Assembly: GCF_000373565.1 (NCBI RefSeq)
Contig: NZ_KB891821.1
Span: 1 to 50,374 of the forward strand
Direction: 5' to 3'
Source: Streptomyces sp. HmicA12
GTDB lineage: Bacteria; Actinomycetota; Actinomycetes; Streptomycetales; Streptomycetaceae
Length of the DNA: 50,374 nucleotides
In this document: positions 24,919 to 33,497 of the stretch, piece by piece
Position numbering within the stretch: the first letter of the stretch is position 1
Layout: each line of letters starts with the position of its first letter
The notes under the pieces: model-generated
Databases searched by the model: none
The model's input: the letters and a program-made list of their open reading frames with translations, nothing else
What the model was told of the DNA's origin: nothing
Made by a program: the position numbers and the translations under genes

Positions 24919-26091
24919 TCACCGCTGAGCGGCCAGCACTGCCGCGAGACCCTCTTGCAGATCTTTGACGAAGTGCTCGGGCACCTCCAGCGACGGGAAG
25001 TGTCCCCCGGTTTCGGGCTCCCTCCATCGGACGATCCGTCGGTACCGCTCCTGCGCCCAGGGGCGCGGACACTTCTCGACGTCGCGGGGATACATGGTGA
25101 GCGCCGACGGGACGTCGACCCGCAGTTCGGGGTCGAGCGAGTTGTGGCTCTCGTAGTAGATGCGGGCCGCCGACGCGCCGGTCCTCGTCAGCCAGTACAG
25201 GGTGACGTCGTCGAGAATCCGGTCCCTGGAGATCGTCTCGAACGGGCTGTCCTCGGTGTCCGACCACTCGGCGAACTTGTCGAGGATCCAGGCGAGAAGC
25301 CCGACCGGTGAGTCGACGAGCGAGTAGCCGATGGTCTGCGGCCGGGTCGCCTGCTGCTTCGCGTACGCCGCGCGATGGATCCAGAAGGCGCGGGTGTCCT
25401 CGGCCCACGTGCGCTCCTCCGCCGTCAGCCCGTCCGTCGTCAACCCGGGCGGCCCCTCAGCGAACGTGGTGTGGATGCCGAGAACGTGCGCCGGGAACCT
25501 GCCGCCGAGAACCGTGGTGATGTTGCCACCCCAGTCGCCGCCGTGGGCCGCGAACTTGTCGTAGCCGAGCCTCCCCATCAGCTCCACCCATGCGGCCGCG
25601 ATCTTTTCGGTTCCCCATCCGGTGGTGGCCGGCTTGTCGCTGTAACCGAAGCCCGGCAGCGACGGGACCACGACGTGGAACGCCGGCGCGTCCGCATCTT
25701 TCGGATCAGCCAGCTCGTCCACCACATCGATGAACCGGGCGACACTGTCCGGCCAGCCGTGCGTCAAGAGCAGCGGAACGGCGTCCGCGCGCGTGGACCG
25801 GCGGTGCAGGAAGTGGATTCCCAGATCATCGATGGCCGTACGGAACTGGCCGATCCGGTTGAGGCGCTCCTCGAACGACCGCCAGTTGTACCCGGTGCGC
25901 CAGTAGTTCACGACGTCGACGAGGTCGGCGAGCGGAACGCCCTGGCCCCATCGGCGAGGGCCGGGCGCGGCACCGCGGACCGTCTCGGCTTCCGGGAGTC
26001 GCGCCGCGGCCAACCGTGCGCGTAGATCGTCGAGTTCGGCGTCGGTCGCGTGGGTCTCGAATGCTTGCACGTCGCTGGCGGGACGGGTCAT
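24919..26091 (-). CDS. Epoxide hydrolase (EHN domain plus alpha/beta hydrolase)
   Basis: The 390-residue protein has the epoxide-hydrolase N-terminal domain (about 9-115: FETHATDAELDDLRARLAAA, VVNYWRTGYNWRSFEERLN) followed by the hydrolase core: oxyanion HGWPDS (111-116), nucleophile Asp186 in AAHGGDWGGN, cap region with Tyr residues, and base His364 in ETGGHFPSLEVPEHF. It should open epoxides to diols in the cytoplasm. GGAGG lies 4-8 nt before the ATG at 26091. It is divergent from a CGNR zinc-finger gene and shares with it a region holding two palindromes. Confidence 0.92.
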   Translation of the reverse strand: MTRPASDVQAFETHATDAELDDLRARLAAARLPEAETVRGAAPGPRRWGQGVPLADLVDVVNYWRTGYNWRSFEERLNRIGQFRTAIDDLGIHFLHRRSTRADAVPLLLTHGWPDSVARFIDVVDELADPKDADAPAFHVVVPSLPGFGYSDKPATTGWGTEKIAAAWVELMGRLGYDKFAAHGGDWGGNITTVLGGRFPAHVLGIHTTFAEGPPGLTTDGLTAEERTWAEDTRAFWIHRAAYAKQQATRPQTIGYSLVDSPVGLLAWILDKFAEWSDTEDSPFETISRDRILDDVTLYWLTRTGASAARIYYESHNSLDPELRVDVPSALTMYPRDVEKCPRPWAQERYRRIVRWREPETGGHFPSLEVPEHFVKDLQEGLAAVLAAQR

Positions 26092-26110
26092 GAGTCCTCC
26101 TGGCCATGGT

Positions 26111-26173
26111 GGAACCGGCTAAGACGGTTCTAGCAGCCCGCCAGGCCGTGCCGCAACCGGCTAAGGTGGTTCC
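26111..26173. promoter_or_regulatory. Tandem palindromic operators between the epoxide hydrolase and CGNR genes
   Basis: Site 1 (26111-26131, GGAACCGGCTAAGACGGTTCT) is palindromic at 17 of 21 positions. Site 2 (26153-26173, containing AACCGGCTAAGGTGGTTCC) is a direct repeat of it with weaker symmetry and ends immediately before the ATG at 26174. The centres are 42 bp apart, four helical turns. Site 2 would cover the start of the CGNR gene, and site 1 lies about 20 bp upstream of the hydrolase start. The CGNR protein is the likely binder. Confidence 0.65.
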
Positions 26174-26752
26174 ATGCGTGCTGGCTTCCCTGAATTCCGC
26201 CTCGGTAGCGTGCTGGCGACCAGCTTCACGGGGACCCTTTCGGAGCGTCATGGCGACGCCGTGGAGCGGATTCCCACACCGCAACGGCTCGTCGACTGGC
26301 TGGTGGTGAGCGGCCTCGCCGTGGACTCCTGCACCGCCGCCCAGCTCGACCTCGCCCGGGAACTGAGGGAGTCGATCCACGCCGCCGCGACAGCGGCCGC
26401 GATCCAGGAGGCTCTCCCCGCGTCCGCCGTCCAGGTCATCAATGACCGCAGCGCTCAGGGGCGGGCCGCGGCGATCCTGACGCCCGAGGGCGAGCGGCGA
26501 TGGCGGCTCGGCTCGGCTTCCTGCGTGGAGGACGCCCTCGGCGTGATCGCCGCCGACGCGATCAGCATCATCGCGGGCGAGCGGGACGGAAAGCTGGCGC
26601 TGTGCGCGTCACCGACCTGCCTGGCCGCTTTCTTCGATACGAGCCAGAGCCGCACCCGCAAATGGTGCGACATGAACACGTGCGGGAATCGCCAGAAGAA
26701 GGCGCGCTTCCATGCCAACCAGCGCAAGAACCCCGGACCGACGGCGGAGTGA
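26174..26752 (+). CDS. CGNR zinc-finger (ABATE domain) transcription factor
   Basis: The 192-residue protein has an N-terminal ABATE-like stress-sensing region (about 8-140) and a C-terminal CGNR zinc finger (about 145-185): LCASPTCLAAFFDTSQSRTR, KWCDMNTCGNRQKKARFH. The four Cys and the CGNR motif are intact. Such proteins bind DNA and usually regulate an adjacent gene. Here that is the divergent epoxide hydrolase. There is no space for an RBS between operator 2 and the ATG, so the message is probably leaderless. Confidence 0.88.
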   Translation: MRAGFPEFRLGSVLATSFTGTLSERHGDAVERIPTPQRLVDWLVVSGLAVDSCTAAQLDLARELRESIHAAATAAAIQEALPASAVQVINDRSAQGRAAAILTPEGERRWRLGSASCVEDALGVIAADAISIIAGERDGKLALCASPTCLAAFFDTSQSRTRKWCDMNTCGNRQKKARFHANQRKNPGPTAE

Positions 26753-26835
26753 GCGTCACCTCGGAACACGGCCTCGGTCAGTACGTCTCCATCTGCTGAT
26801 CGCCGACGTTCACCGGCTCCTCGCAGTCGCGGGTA

Positions 26836-27273
26836 CTACTTCTTGCGCGTGGCCCGCTTGCTCAGCACCGCCAGGATCACGGGGATGACCAGCTCGATCC
26901 CGCGGGCCACGTTCGCCGCCGGCAGGCCCGTCTTCTTCGCGATCGCGTTGGCCGCGGGGCGGCTCATGCGCGACAGGAGTCCGGCCAGCAGTCCGCCGGA
27001 GGCCAGCCCGCCCAGGCCGCCGAGCGTGGCTACGCCCTGGAGGGGCGGCTGTGCCGCTTCGTCGATGGCCTGCTGGACCTCCTGGGCGCCTTCAGGGCCT
27101 TCCTCGGAGCGCTCGCGCAGGCCACCGGAGAGGGCCGACACCGTACCGCCCACGACGTCCTGCGCGCCGGACGCGTCCGTGCCCAGCACCTCCGCGAGCT
27201 GCTGGAGCCCGGTGCCGCCGAGCTCGTCGAGGACGTCCCGCTCCAGCGACTTCTCACCCGATTCTTCGCTCAT
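26836..27273 (-). CDS. DUF937 family protein
   Basis: The 145-residue protein starts at the ATG at 27273; a longer frame exists but lacks support. SLERDVLDELGGTGLQQLAE, then VLGTDASGAQDVVGGTVSAL and a Gly/Leu-rich middle (LGGLGGLASGGLLAGLLSRM) match DUF937, which resembles YidB-like proteins of unknown function. The C-terminal helix VIPVILAVLSKRATRKK is hydrophobic and basic. TTAGCGT lies about 10 bp before the ATG and may be a -10 of a near-leaderless promoter. Confidence 0.8.
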   Translation of the reverse strand: MSEESGEKSLERDVLDELGGTGLQQLAEVLGTDASGAQDVVGGTVSALSGGLRERSEEGPEGAQEVQQAIDEAAQPPLQGVATLGGLGGLASGGLLAGLLSRMSRPAANAIAKKTGLPAANVARGIELVIPVILAVLSKRATRKK

Positions 27274-27385
27274 GCACCAAACGCTAAGGCGGTCCGCGGG
27301 TGTCGGCGACCGCACGGCGACGGGCCCGACGACGGGACGGGCCCCGGTCGGGCCTGGGGCGTGGCCGGCGCTCCGTACGGGCGTG

Positions 27386-28051
27386 TCAGGCCAGGCCCGC
27401 GGCGATGGCGCGGCGGACGGCGTCGGCGCGGTCGCGGATGTCGGCCTTGGCGAACAGGTTGTTGATGTGGGTCTTGACCGTGGCCTCGCTGATGAACAGC
27501 TTCTCGGCGATGGCGCGGTTGGGCAGGCCCTGGCCGATGAGCGTGAGGACCTCGCGCTCGCGCGGGGTGATGTCCGCGGGCAGCGACTGGGTGGCGGCCG
27601 GTGCGGTGGTGCGTACCGTGGCCAGGAGCCGGTCCTGGACCTCGCGGTCGAGGACGGACTGGCCGGCGGCCGCCGCGCGGATCGCCCGCAGGATGTCCTG
27701 TCGCCCGGCGTTCTTGGTCAGGTACCCGCGGGCTCCGGCGCTCAGGGCGGCCAGGATGGAGTCGTCGTCGGCGAAGGTGGTGAGCACGACCACCGCCACG
27801 CCGGGGTGTTCCTCGCTCAGCCTGCGGGTGGCCTCGATGCCGTCCATCTGAGGCATCCGCAGGTCCATCAGCACCACGTCGACCGGACCGGCCGCCACGG
27901 CGGTCAGCACCTCGGCGCCGTTGGCCGCGGCCGTGATCACGTCGATGTCCTCGGACAGGGCGAGGACCGCGGCGAGGGGCTCACGGACAGCGGCCTGGTC
28001 GTCGGCGACGATCACTCTCAACCGGCCCTGCTGATCGGCCTGTTCACTCAT
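27386..28051 (-). CDS. NarL/LuxR-family response regulator
   Basis: The 221-residue protein has a receiver domain (LRVIVADDQAAVREPLAAVL; Asp in VVLMDLRMPQMDG; Thr in VVLTTFADDD; Lys in YLTKNAG) and a LuxR helix-turn-helix (ITPREREVLTLIGQGLPNRA, EKLFISEATVKTHINNLFAK). It is the last gene of a run with a kinase (12 bp upstream) and a small membrane protein. Targets are unknown. Confidence 0.93.
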   Translation of the reverse strand: MSEQADQQGRLRVIVADDQAAVREPLAAVLALSEDIDVITAAANGAEVLTAVAAGPVDVVLMDLRMPQMDGIEATRRLSEEHPGVAVVVLTTFADDDSILAALSAGARGYLTKNAGRQDILRAIRAAAAGQSVLDREVQDRLLATVRTTAPAATQSLPADITPREREVLTLIGQGLPNRAIAEKLFISEATVKTHINNLFAKADIRDRADAVRRAIAAGLA

Positions 28052-28063
28052 CGGGGATCACTC

Positions 28064-29284
28064 TCATCGGGAATCGCTCTCATCGGGAATCACTGCCTCC
28101 ACCTGCCAGCCGCCTGCGTCCGGTCCTTCGGGAACCGGTCCCGCTGCAAGGGTGCCATCCAGCAGGGCGACCCGTTCGCGCATCCCGATCAGTCCCATCC
28201 CGCTGCCGAGTCCCGCGATCACTTCGCGGGTGGCCGGCCCGTTGCGGACCGTCAGAGTCGTCGACGCCTCGCCGAACGCCAGCCGCACCGCGACGGATCC
28301 GCCGGGCGCGTGCCGCCCGGCGTTGGTCAGGGCCTCCTGCGCGATCCGCAGCAGGTTCTGCGTGCCGCGCGCCGAGAGCGACCGTACGGTGCCGGTGACC
28401 GTGAGCGCGTCCCGGTGGCCGGACGACTCCAGCATCGCGGTCAGGGTCTCGACCAGCGGCAGTGCGTCCTCGCGCAGCGCGTGCACCGTCCACTGCGCCT
28501 GCTTGAGGCTCTCCTTGACCATGCTGTGCGCCTTGTGGTTCGCCTCGCGGACCTTGTCCAGGTCGCCGGTGTCCAGCAGCGCGTCGGCGAGCTCCAGTTG
28601 CATGTTGATCCCGGCCAGTGAGTGCGCCAGGACGTCGTGCACGTCACGGGCGATCCGGCTGCGCTCGGTCAGTACGGCGGCCTGGGCCTCGGCCCGTGCG
28701 GCCCGCTCGGAGGACTCGGCCGCCTCGATCACCGCCTCCAGCGCGCGCTGTTTGCTCCGGCTGAGGATGCCCGCCACCACCGGAAGGCCCGTGGTGAGCC
28801 CCAGGCCCCATGCCAACTGGTGGTGCCCCGGGCCGATGTGGAAGTAGAGCACCGCGGCACACAGCAGACTGCTGGACGCGGCCAGCGGGAGGGACCACTT
28901 GAGCGGGAAGCGGTAGCCGATGTGGCCGACGAGGAAGTAGGCGAACAGATAGCTGGAGCCGGTACGGCTGACCCCGATCAGCGCGGCCGACGCGACGACA
29001 CCCAATGACATCCCTACGAGGACGACGCGCGGGGAGAATCGGGCTTCGGGCAGATGACGGACCAGCAGCGCCGCCGAGCACAGCACGAGGAGCGCGGCGA
29101 CCGCGAGGCCCCGGCCGCTGAGGCCCAGAGGGCGGACCGTCAGAAAGCCGCCGGCGATGACCACGAGCGTGACGGCCCAGTGCGTCCTGGGGTCTCTGCG
29201 GGGAAACGCCGGGTGCCCGGACTCCGGGGCGGGCGCGGGGTCCGGACGGCTCTCGGGTGCTGGCACGGCGCGACGATAGCCCAC
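28064..29284 (-). CDS. NarL-type sensor histidine kinase
   Basis: From the GTG at 29284 the protein has 406 residues: about six membrane helices (residues 35-175), a coiled stretch, HisKA_3 with the phospho-acceptor in RIARDVHDVLAHSLAGINM, and HATPase_c (RIAQEALTNAGRHAPGGSVA; GLGSGMGLIGMRERVALLDG). A second GTG at 29266 is equally possible; neither has a clear RBS, which suggests coupling to the upstream gene that stops at 29287. The order is membrane protein, kinase, regulator. Confidence 0.9.
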   Translation of the reverse strand: MGYRRAVPAPESRPDPAPAPESGHPAFPRRDPRTHWAVTLVVIAGGFLTVRPLGLSGRGLAVAALLVLCSAALLVRHLPEARFSPRVVLVGMSLGVVASAALIGVSRTGSSYLFAYFLVGHIGYRFPLKWSLPLAASSSLLCAAVLYFHIGPGHHQLAWGLGLTTGLPVVAGILSRSKQRALEAVIEAAESSERAARAEAQAAVLTERSRIARDVHDVLAHSLAGINMQLELADALLDTGDLDKVREANHKAHSMVKESLKQAQWTVHALREDALPLVETLTAMLESSGHRDALTVTGTVRSLSARGTQNLLRIAQEALTNAGRHAPGGSVAVRLAFGEASTTLTVRNGPATREVIAGLGSGMGLIGMRERVALLDGTLAAGPVPEGPDAGGWQVEAVIPDESDSR

Positions 29285-29286
29285 GA

Positions 29287-29832
29287 TCAGGCGCTGCGGT
29301 CGACGCTCAGGGCGGGACGCGTCTCCGTCGTCGGCCGTCCGCCGGCCACCATGCGGCCGCGTACGAAGATGGTGGCCAGCCGGGTGACGACCTCGGTGAG
29401 CGCCATGAGGACGAACGCGGCGACCCACGCCTGGTCACTGGTGATCTGGTGGGTGAGGCTGAAGCGGGCGACGTCATCGCCGCCGCCGTGCTCGGTCCAC
29501 AGCTGGAATCCCATGCGCGCGCCCATACCGATCACCCAGAGCGCTGCCGAGACCGCGCCGGCCTTGATCAGGACGTGCTCGCCGGAGACCCGGACCCTGG
29601 TGCAGACGCCGCCGGCGATGCCGAGTGCGGCGCCCGTGGCCACCAAGGTGCCGATCAGCACCAGGTCGTTGCCCCCGGTCGGGACGGATTCGAGGTACTG
29701 GTGGGCCACGAAGGCCACGATCCCCAGCGGGACGATGAAGGTCCTCCAGTCCAGTCGGCCCTCCCGCAGCTGCCGGAAGACGACAAGGAGGAGAGCGATG
29801 TCGGTGATCCACTCGGTCGTAGTCATGTCCAT
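29287..29832 (-). CDS. Small multi-span membrane protein upstream of a two-component system
   Basis: The 181-residue protein has about five hydrophobic helices (WITDIALLLVVFRQLREGRL, FIVPLGIVAFVAHQYL, LVLIGTLVATGAALGIAGGV, VSAALWVIGMGARM, AWVAAFVLMALTEVV) and a cytoplasmic tail. The pattern recalls DUF1453/CcdC-like proteins, but I am not sure. Its stop lies 2 bp before the kinase GTG at 29284, so it is in one operon with the kinase and regulator and could be a sensor accessory. The start is the ATG at 29832 or 29826. Confidence 0.78.
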   Translation of the reverse strand: MDMTTTEWITDIALLLVVFRQLREGRLDWRTFIVPLGIVAFVAHQYLESVPTGGNDLVLIGTLVATGAALGIAGGVCTRVRVSGEHVLIKAGAVSAALWVIGMGARMGFQLWTEHGGGDDVARFSLTHQITSDQAWVAAFVLMALTEVVTRLATIFVRGRMVAGGRPTTETRPALSVDRSA

Positions 29833-29918
29833 AAGACTGCTGTGGCGGGGCGTCGATCACCTGGACCCATGGGTGGACCTCCGGGTGGACATCGGTCGGC
29901 CGGAGGTGGAGCCCCCAG

Positions 29919-30212
29919 CTACTGCACCGCGCCGTCCGGAATGCACACGTACCCCTGGCCCCATGCGTTGCGTTCCACGTGACTGGGTTCCGTGGAGCCG
30001 AGGCAGAAGAGCCATGCCTCGCGGTAGGACGGGTTCGTCAGGATCAGCTCCCGCTCGTCCTCGTCGGCGTGGACAAGGCTGTCGTACGCCTCGTTCGACA
30101 GGACGACCGTGCCGGTACCCGGCTCGGGGTCGGCGGCCAGAGCCGGGGCGGACGAGGCCACGGATGCGGCCAGGGCCAGGAGGAGGGCGCCGGTGGCGGA
30201 GCGGATGCGCAT
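29919..30212 (-). CDS. Small secreted protein
   Basis: The 97-residue protein has a clear Sec signal peptide (MRIRSATGALLLALAASVAS, cut after APALA) and a mature part of about 70 residues with two Cys (LFCLG and YVCIP) that may pair. GGGAGAAC lies before the ATG at 30212, which is preferred over a longer frame beginning at 30251. I do not recognise a family. Confidence 0.7.
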   Translation of the reverse strand: MRIRSATGALLLALAASVASSAPALAADPEPGTGTVVLSNEAYDSLVHADEDERELILTNPSYREAWLFCLGSTEPSHVERNAWGQGYVCIPDGAVQ

Positions 30213-30331
30213 CTGGGAGTTCTCCCTGTTTCGACGACGACGGGACATCACCTGCTCAACCCCGCAGCCCCGACTTGGTCACGCTCCGGACCACCGGCTG
30301 GCCTGAAGGGGCCACCCCACGAAGTCGCCCG

Positions 30332-30541
30332 CTACGCCTGCCGCTTCACGTACGTGACCGCGATCATGCCTGCGGAGAAGACGACCGGCACGACCGCCCC
30401 ACCGGAGGCGACAGCGGCGAGCGGGGACTGCCCGAGGGCGGCAAGGCCGACCCCGGTGGTGAGCCCGACGATCACGGAGATCAGAGCGACGACCACTACG
30501 TGGTACACGCGGTGGTCGCAGGTGGAAGTGGTTGCGGACAA
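30332..30541 (-). CDS. Small two-helix membrane protein
   Basis: The 69-residue product has two hydrophobic helices (VYHVVVVALISVIVGLTTGV and AAVASGGAVVPVVFSAGMIA) and a short basic end. The start is a TTG at 30541 with GGAGGG 6 nt upstream, which supports real translation despite the short length. No family is recognised. Confidence 0.6.
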   Translation of the reverse strand: MSATTSTCDHRVYHVVVVALISVIVGLTTGVGLAALGQSPLAAVASGGAVVPVVFSAGMIAVTYVKRQA

Positions 30542-30782
30542 GAAGGGCCCTCCAAGGCATCGTCAGAGCGCCGTCACGGAGACCAGGGGCAGAAGCCAAC
30601 CTGCCGCCGTGGCCGCGTCACGACGTCGCCGCCCGATGGGCGTCGCCATAGGAGAGCGCCGGCCAGGCGCCTCTATAGGTACTCTGCCGCCGCGCCGCGA
30701 CAGTCCGCCGTCCGCACCGATGCACCGTGCCTTTCATGGATCTCGTCAACTACGAACACACTAACCAACGCCACTGACATCC

Positions 30783-30811
30783 GGCCCGAGTTGGCGAGAC
30801 ATACTCGGGCC
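30783..30811. terminator. Hairpin in the gap 30542-30852
   Basis: GGCCCGAGT (30783-30791) pairs with ACTCGGGCC (30803-30811) over 11 nt. It lies about 40 bp past the stop of the amidohydrolase gene (minus strand) and probably ends its transcript. The rest of this 311-bp gap holds a TATAGA-like -10 near 30673 on the minus strand and nothing else I can support. Confidence 0.6.
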
Positions 30812-30852
30812 CGTACGACTGCCCGAGCAGTGAACATCTCCTGGCCCTCTCC

Positions 30853-32043
30853 CTACGCGCTGTCGCCGAGCTCATGGTGCTTGCCCGCTGCGACCACCGT
30901 CGCGACGGCCTTCAGGGCGCCCAGGTCGGCGAGCGGGTCGCCGTCGACCACGAGCAGATCCGCGCTGAAGCCAGGGCTGAGCTGCCCCGTCTCGTCGCCG
31001 ACTCCCAGCGCGTGGGCGGCTTCCGTGGTGGCCATCGCGAGGATGCGCTCGACGGACAGGCCCAAGTGCTCGTAGAAGGTGAGGCTGGAGGGCAGCCCGT
31101 CGAAGCCCGCGCGCTGCACGCCCGCGTCCGTTCCCGCGATCAGTCGCGCGCCCGCCCGCGCCATGTGCCGTACGGCGTCGAACATGGCCTCGGCGCGCTC
31201 GGCTCCGAAGTACTTGGGCAGCATCGGCCAGTGCGGGCTGACCGCCGGGCAGACGTGGATGCCCTTCTCGACGATCCGGGCGAGGACGTCCTCGCGGACC
31301 TCGAACCCGTCGGGCGTCATCCAGGTGCAGTGCTCGATCGTGTCCACGCCGGCCTCGACCGCGGCGGCGATGCCGTCCGTGCCGTGCGCGTGCGCGGCCA
31401 CGGGCAGTCCGGCGCCGTGCGCCTCGTCGACGAGGGCCGCCAACTCCTCGTGGGAGAACTGGGATTCCCAGCTGTTGGCTCCGCCCTTCGTGAGCCCTCC
31501 GCCGGTCTCCATGACCTTGATGACGTGGGCGCCCTGCGCGATGTTCCGTTGGACGAGGCGGCGGACCTCGTCGGTCCCGGAGGCCTCGCCACCGAGGAAC
31601 CAGCAGTGCCCGCCGGGCGGGGTCACCGGCGTGGCCGCCGAGATGACGCGCGGGCCGACGGTCTTCCCCTCGGTCACGGATTTCGACAGGCGCAGGGCGA
31701 GGGCGTTGCGGTCGCCGAGGTCGCGCACGGTGGTGACGCCGGTCCGCAGCAGTTGCCCGGCACGGACCTTCATGTCGGTGAACAGCGCCTCGTCGTCCTG
31801 TTCCTGGAGCGTGGCCACGGGGTCCGGTCCCGCATCGAAGCAGAGGTGGACGTGCGCGTCGATCAACCCGGGCAGCAGCGTCCCCGCGGGGTGAGCCAGC
31901 CGGGGCTCGTCGGGAAGGGCGTGACGCTGCACCTCCTCGCGCGGGCCGACGCAGGCGATCTTCCCGTCGCGGACCAGGACGGCTCCGTCGGGGACGACGT
32001 GCCGGTCGGCTCCGGCCAGGACGCGGGCTGCGGTGACGAGCAT
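30853..32043 (-). CDS. Amidohydrolase family protein (imidazolonepropionase/prolidase-like)
   Basis: The 396-residue protein has the metal-dependent amidohydrolase barrel: GLIDAHVHLCFDAGP (His ligands about 64 and 66), IKVMETGGG (candidate carbamylated Lys), VAAHAHGTDGI, TIEHCTWM and LIAGTDAGVQ (Asp). This branch (YtcJ/Sgx-type, PMT-like) includes Xaa-Pro dipeptidases and organophosphate or ochratoxin hydrolases, so the natural substrate is open. No signal peptide is seen. It is divergent from the methyltransferase gene across 258 bp. Confidence 0.9.
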   Translation of the reverse strand: MLVTAARVLAGADRHVVPDGAVLVRDGKIACVGPREEVQRHALPDEPRLAHPAGTLLPGLIDAHVHLCFDAGPDPVATLQEQDDEALFTDMKVRAGQLLRTGVTTVRDLGDRNALALRLSKSVTEGKTVGPRVISAATPVTPPGGHCWFLGGEASGTDEVRRLVQRNIAQGAHVIKVMETGGGLTKGGANSWESQFSHEELAALVDEAHGAGLPVAAHAHGTDGIAAAVEAGVDTIEHCTWMTPDGFEVREDVLARIVEKGIHVCPAVSPHWPMLPKYFGAERAEAMFDAVRHMARAGARLIAGTDAGVQRAGFDGLPSSLTFYEHLGLSVERILAMATTEAAHALGVGDETGQLSPGFSADLLVVDGDPLADLGALKAVATVVAAGKHHELGDSA

Positions 32044-32301
32044 GTGGGGGCTCCCTCTCGCTGGTGGGGTCGGGGTGGTCGGCGAGGCGCAGAGCGTCGG
32101 ACAGGGGAGGCGCGGGTATCACCTTGCCGCTGACACAACCTCCAAATCCACTGCCGCAAATGCCGAGCCTTTTGAGGTATCTTCCAAGCATTAGCCAGTC
32201 ATCTATGGAACTCGCCCTGGCAGATGCAAGATGGATGGCGTTGTTCGGGGCGCGGATGTCACGGTCCCGGCCAGGTCCAGGCTCACAAGGCGAGGTCCCC
32301 C

Positions 32302-33075
32302 ATGGACATGCGTACCCACGACGGCAGCGCCGACGTCCACCCCGGCGCCGTCGACACCGGACACTCTTTCCGCCGCCGCCCCGACGAACGCATCGCCCGC
32401 GCCATCGCCCGAGCTCTCGGCGATGCCCACCATGTCCTCAACGTCGGCGCGGGCACGGGCTCCTACGAGAATCCCGCGCACACCATCACCGCGGTCGAAC
32501 CCTCCCTGGCCATGCGCGCACAGCGCCCGGCGCGGCTCGCCACCGCCATCGACGCCGTGGCCGAGGACCTCCCGTTCACGGACGGTCGGTTCGACGCGTC
32601 CATGGCCCTCTTCAGCGTCCATCAGTGGTCCGACGCCGAAGCCGGACTGCGCGAGATGCGCCGCGTCACCCGCGGCCCGGTCATCGTCCTCACCTGCGAC
32701 CCCGCACGCGTCCGCGACTTCTGGCTCTACGACTACGCGCCCGACGTCCTCGACACCGAGGCCCGGCGCTACCCACGCCTGAGCCGACTCGCCGGAGCCC
32801 TCGGCGGCACCGTCACCACGCGGCCGGTCCCCATTCCGCTGGACTGCACCGACGGGTTCAACGAGGCGTACTACGGACGGCCCGAACTGCTCCTCGACCC
32901 CGCCGCCCGTCAACCCTGCTCGGCCTGGAGCTTCATCGACGACCGGGCCCGCCAGGACTTCGACACCTCGCTGCGGCGCGCGCTCGGCTCCGGCGCCTGG
33001 GACGAGGCCTTCGGCCACCTCCGCCACCGGCCGACCTACAGCGGATCCCTCGTCCTCCTGCGGGCCACTCCCTGA
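32302..33075 (+). CDS. Class I SAM-dependent methyltransferase
   Basis: The 257-residue protein has motif I VLNVGAGTGSYE (about 46-57), acidic residue at the end of strand 2 (ITAVEPS), motif II-like DLPFTDGRFDASMALFSVHQ and VIVLTCDP, i.e. the Methyltransf_11 pattern. GAGG lies 8 nt before the ATG at 32302; longer upstream frames are unsupported. The substrate is unknown. It is followed 38 bp later by a small gene on the same strand. Confidence 0.88.
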   Translation: MDMRTHDGSADVHPGAVDTGHSFRRRPDERIARAIARALGDAHHVLNVGAGTGSYENPAHTITAVEPSLAMRAQRPARLATAIDAVAEDLPFTDGRFDASMALFSVHQWSDAEAGLREMRRVTRGPVIVLTCDPARVRDFWLYDYAPDVLDTEARRYPRLSRLAGALGGTVTTRPVPIPLDCTDGFNEAYYGRPELLLDPAARQPCSAWSFIDDRARQDFDTSLRRALGSGAWDEAFGHLRHRPTYSGSLVLLRATP

Positions 33076-33113
33076 CGGCCCGCAGCCACACGCCACAGAA
33101 GGGGGCGGCCCAG

Positions 33114-33455
33114 GTGGACCCGCTGGCACGCCGCAAGATGATCGCCCACGTCCAGGTCGAACGGCAGCGCCTGTTGCCCGAGCACGAGGAAGCGACCCGG
33201 ACCACCATCGAGATGCTGCGCGCCAGTACGAGCAGCGTCGACGATCCCCGCCTGGTGCCCTGCCTCAACCTCGCCCATCTCCTGGGCACCAGGAACACCT
33301 ACGGCGACGACAGGCTGATGGCCCTGGCGCTCTCGGTGGCCAATTGGGCGACCACCGCCATCAACGATCTCGCTCATCACACCGGCAGGACCCCACAGCA
33401 GATCCTCGACCAGTACGAGACCGACGTCATCGCCGATCAAGAGGACCTCGCCTGA
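33114..33455 (+). CDS. Hypothetical protein, helical
   Basis: The 113-residue protein is predicted all-helical and charged (HVQVERQRLLPEHEEATRTT, then LNLAHLLGTRNTYGDDRLMA and NDLAHHTGRTPQQILDQYET). The GTG at 33114 follows AGAAGGGGG with about 9 nt spacing. It is probably cotranscribed with the methyltransferase. No family is recognised. Confidence 0.65.
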   Translation: MDPLARRKMIAHVQVERQRLLPEHEEATRTTIEMLRASTSSVDDPRLVPCLNLAHLLGTRNTYGDDRLMALALSVANWATTAINDLAHHTGRTPQQILDQYETDVIADQEDLA

Positions 33456-33497
33456 CAGGGCGGGCGACGCCGCGGCATCGCCTTCGTCTTCGTGACG

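Noticed and set aside
33456..33497. GGCGA/TCGCC hairpin between the small helical protein gene and the TetR gene, considered as a terminator
   Set aside because: Only five paired bases around a loop with its own GC pairing; too weak to call.
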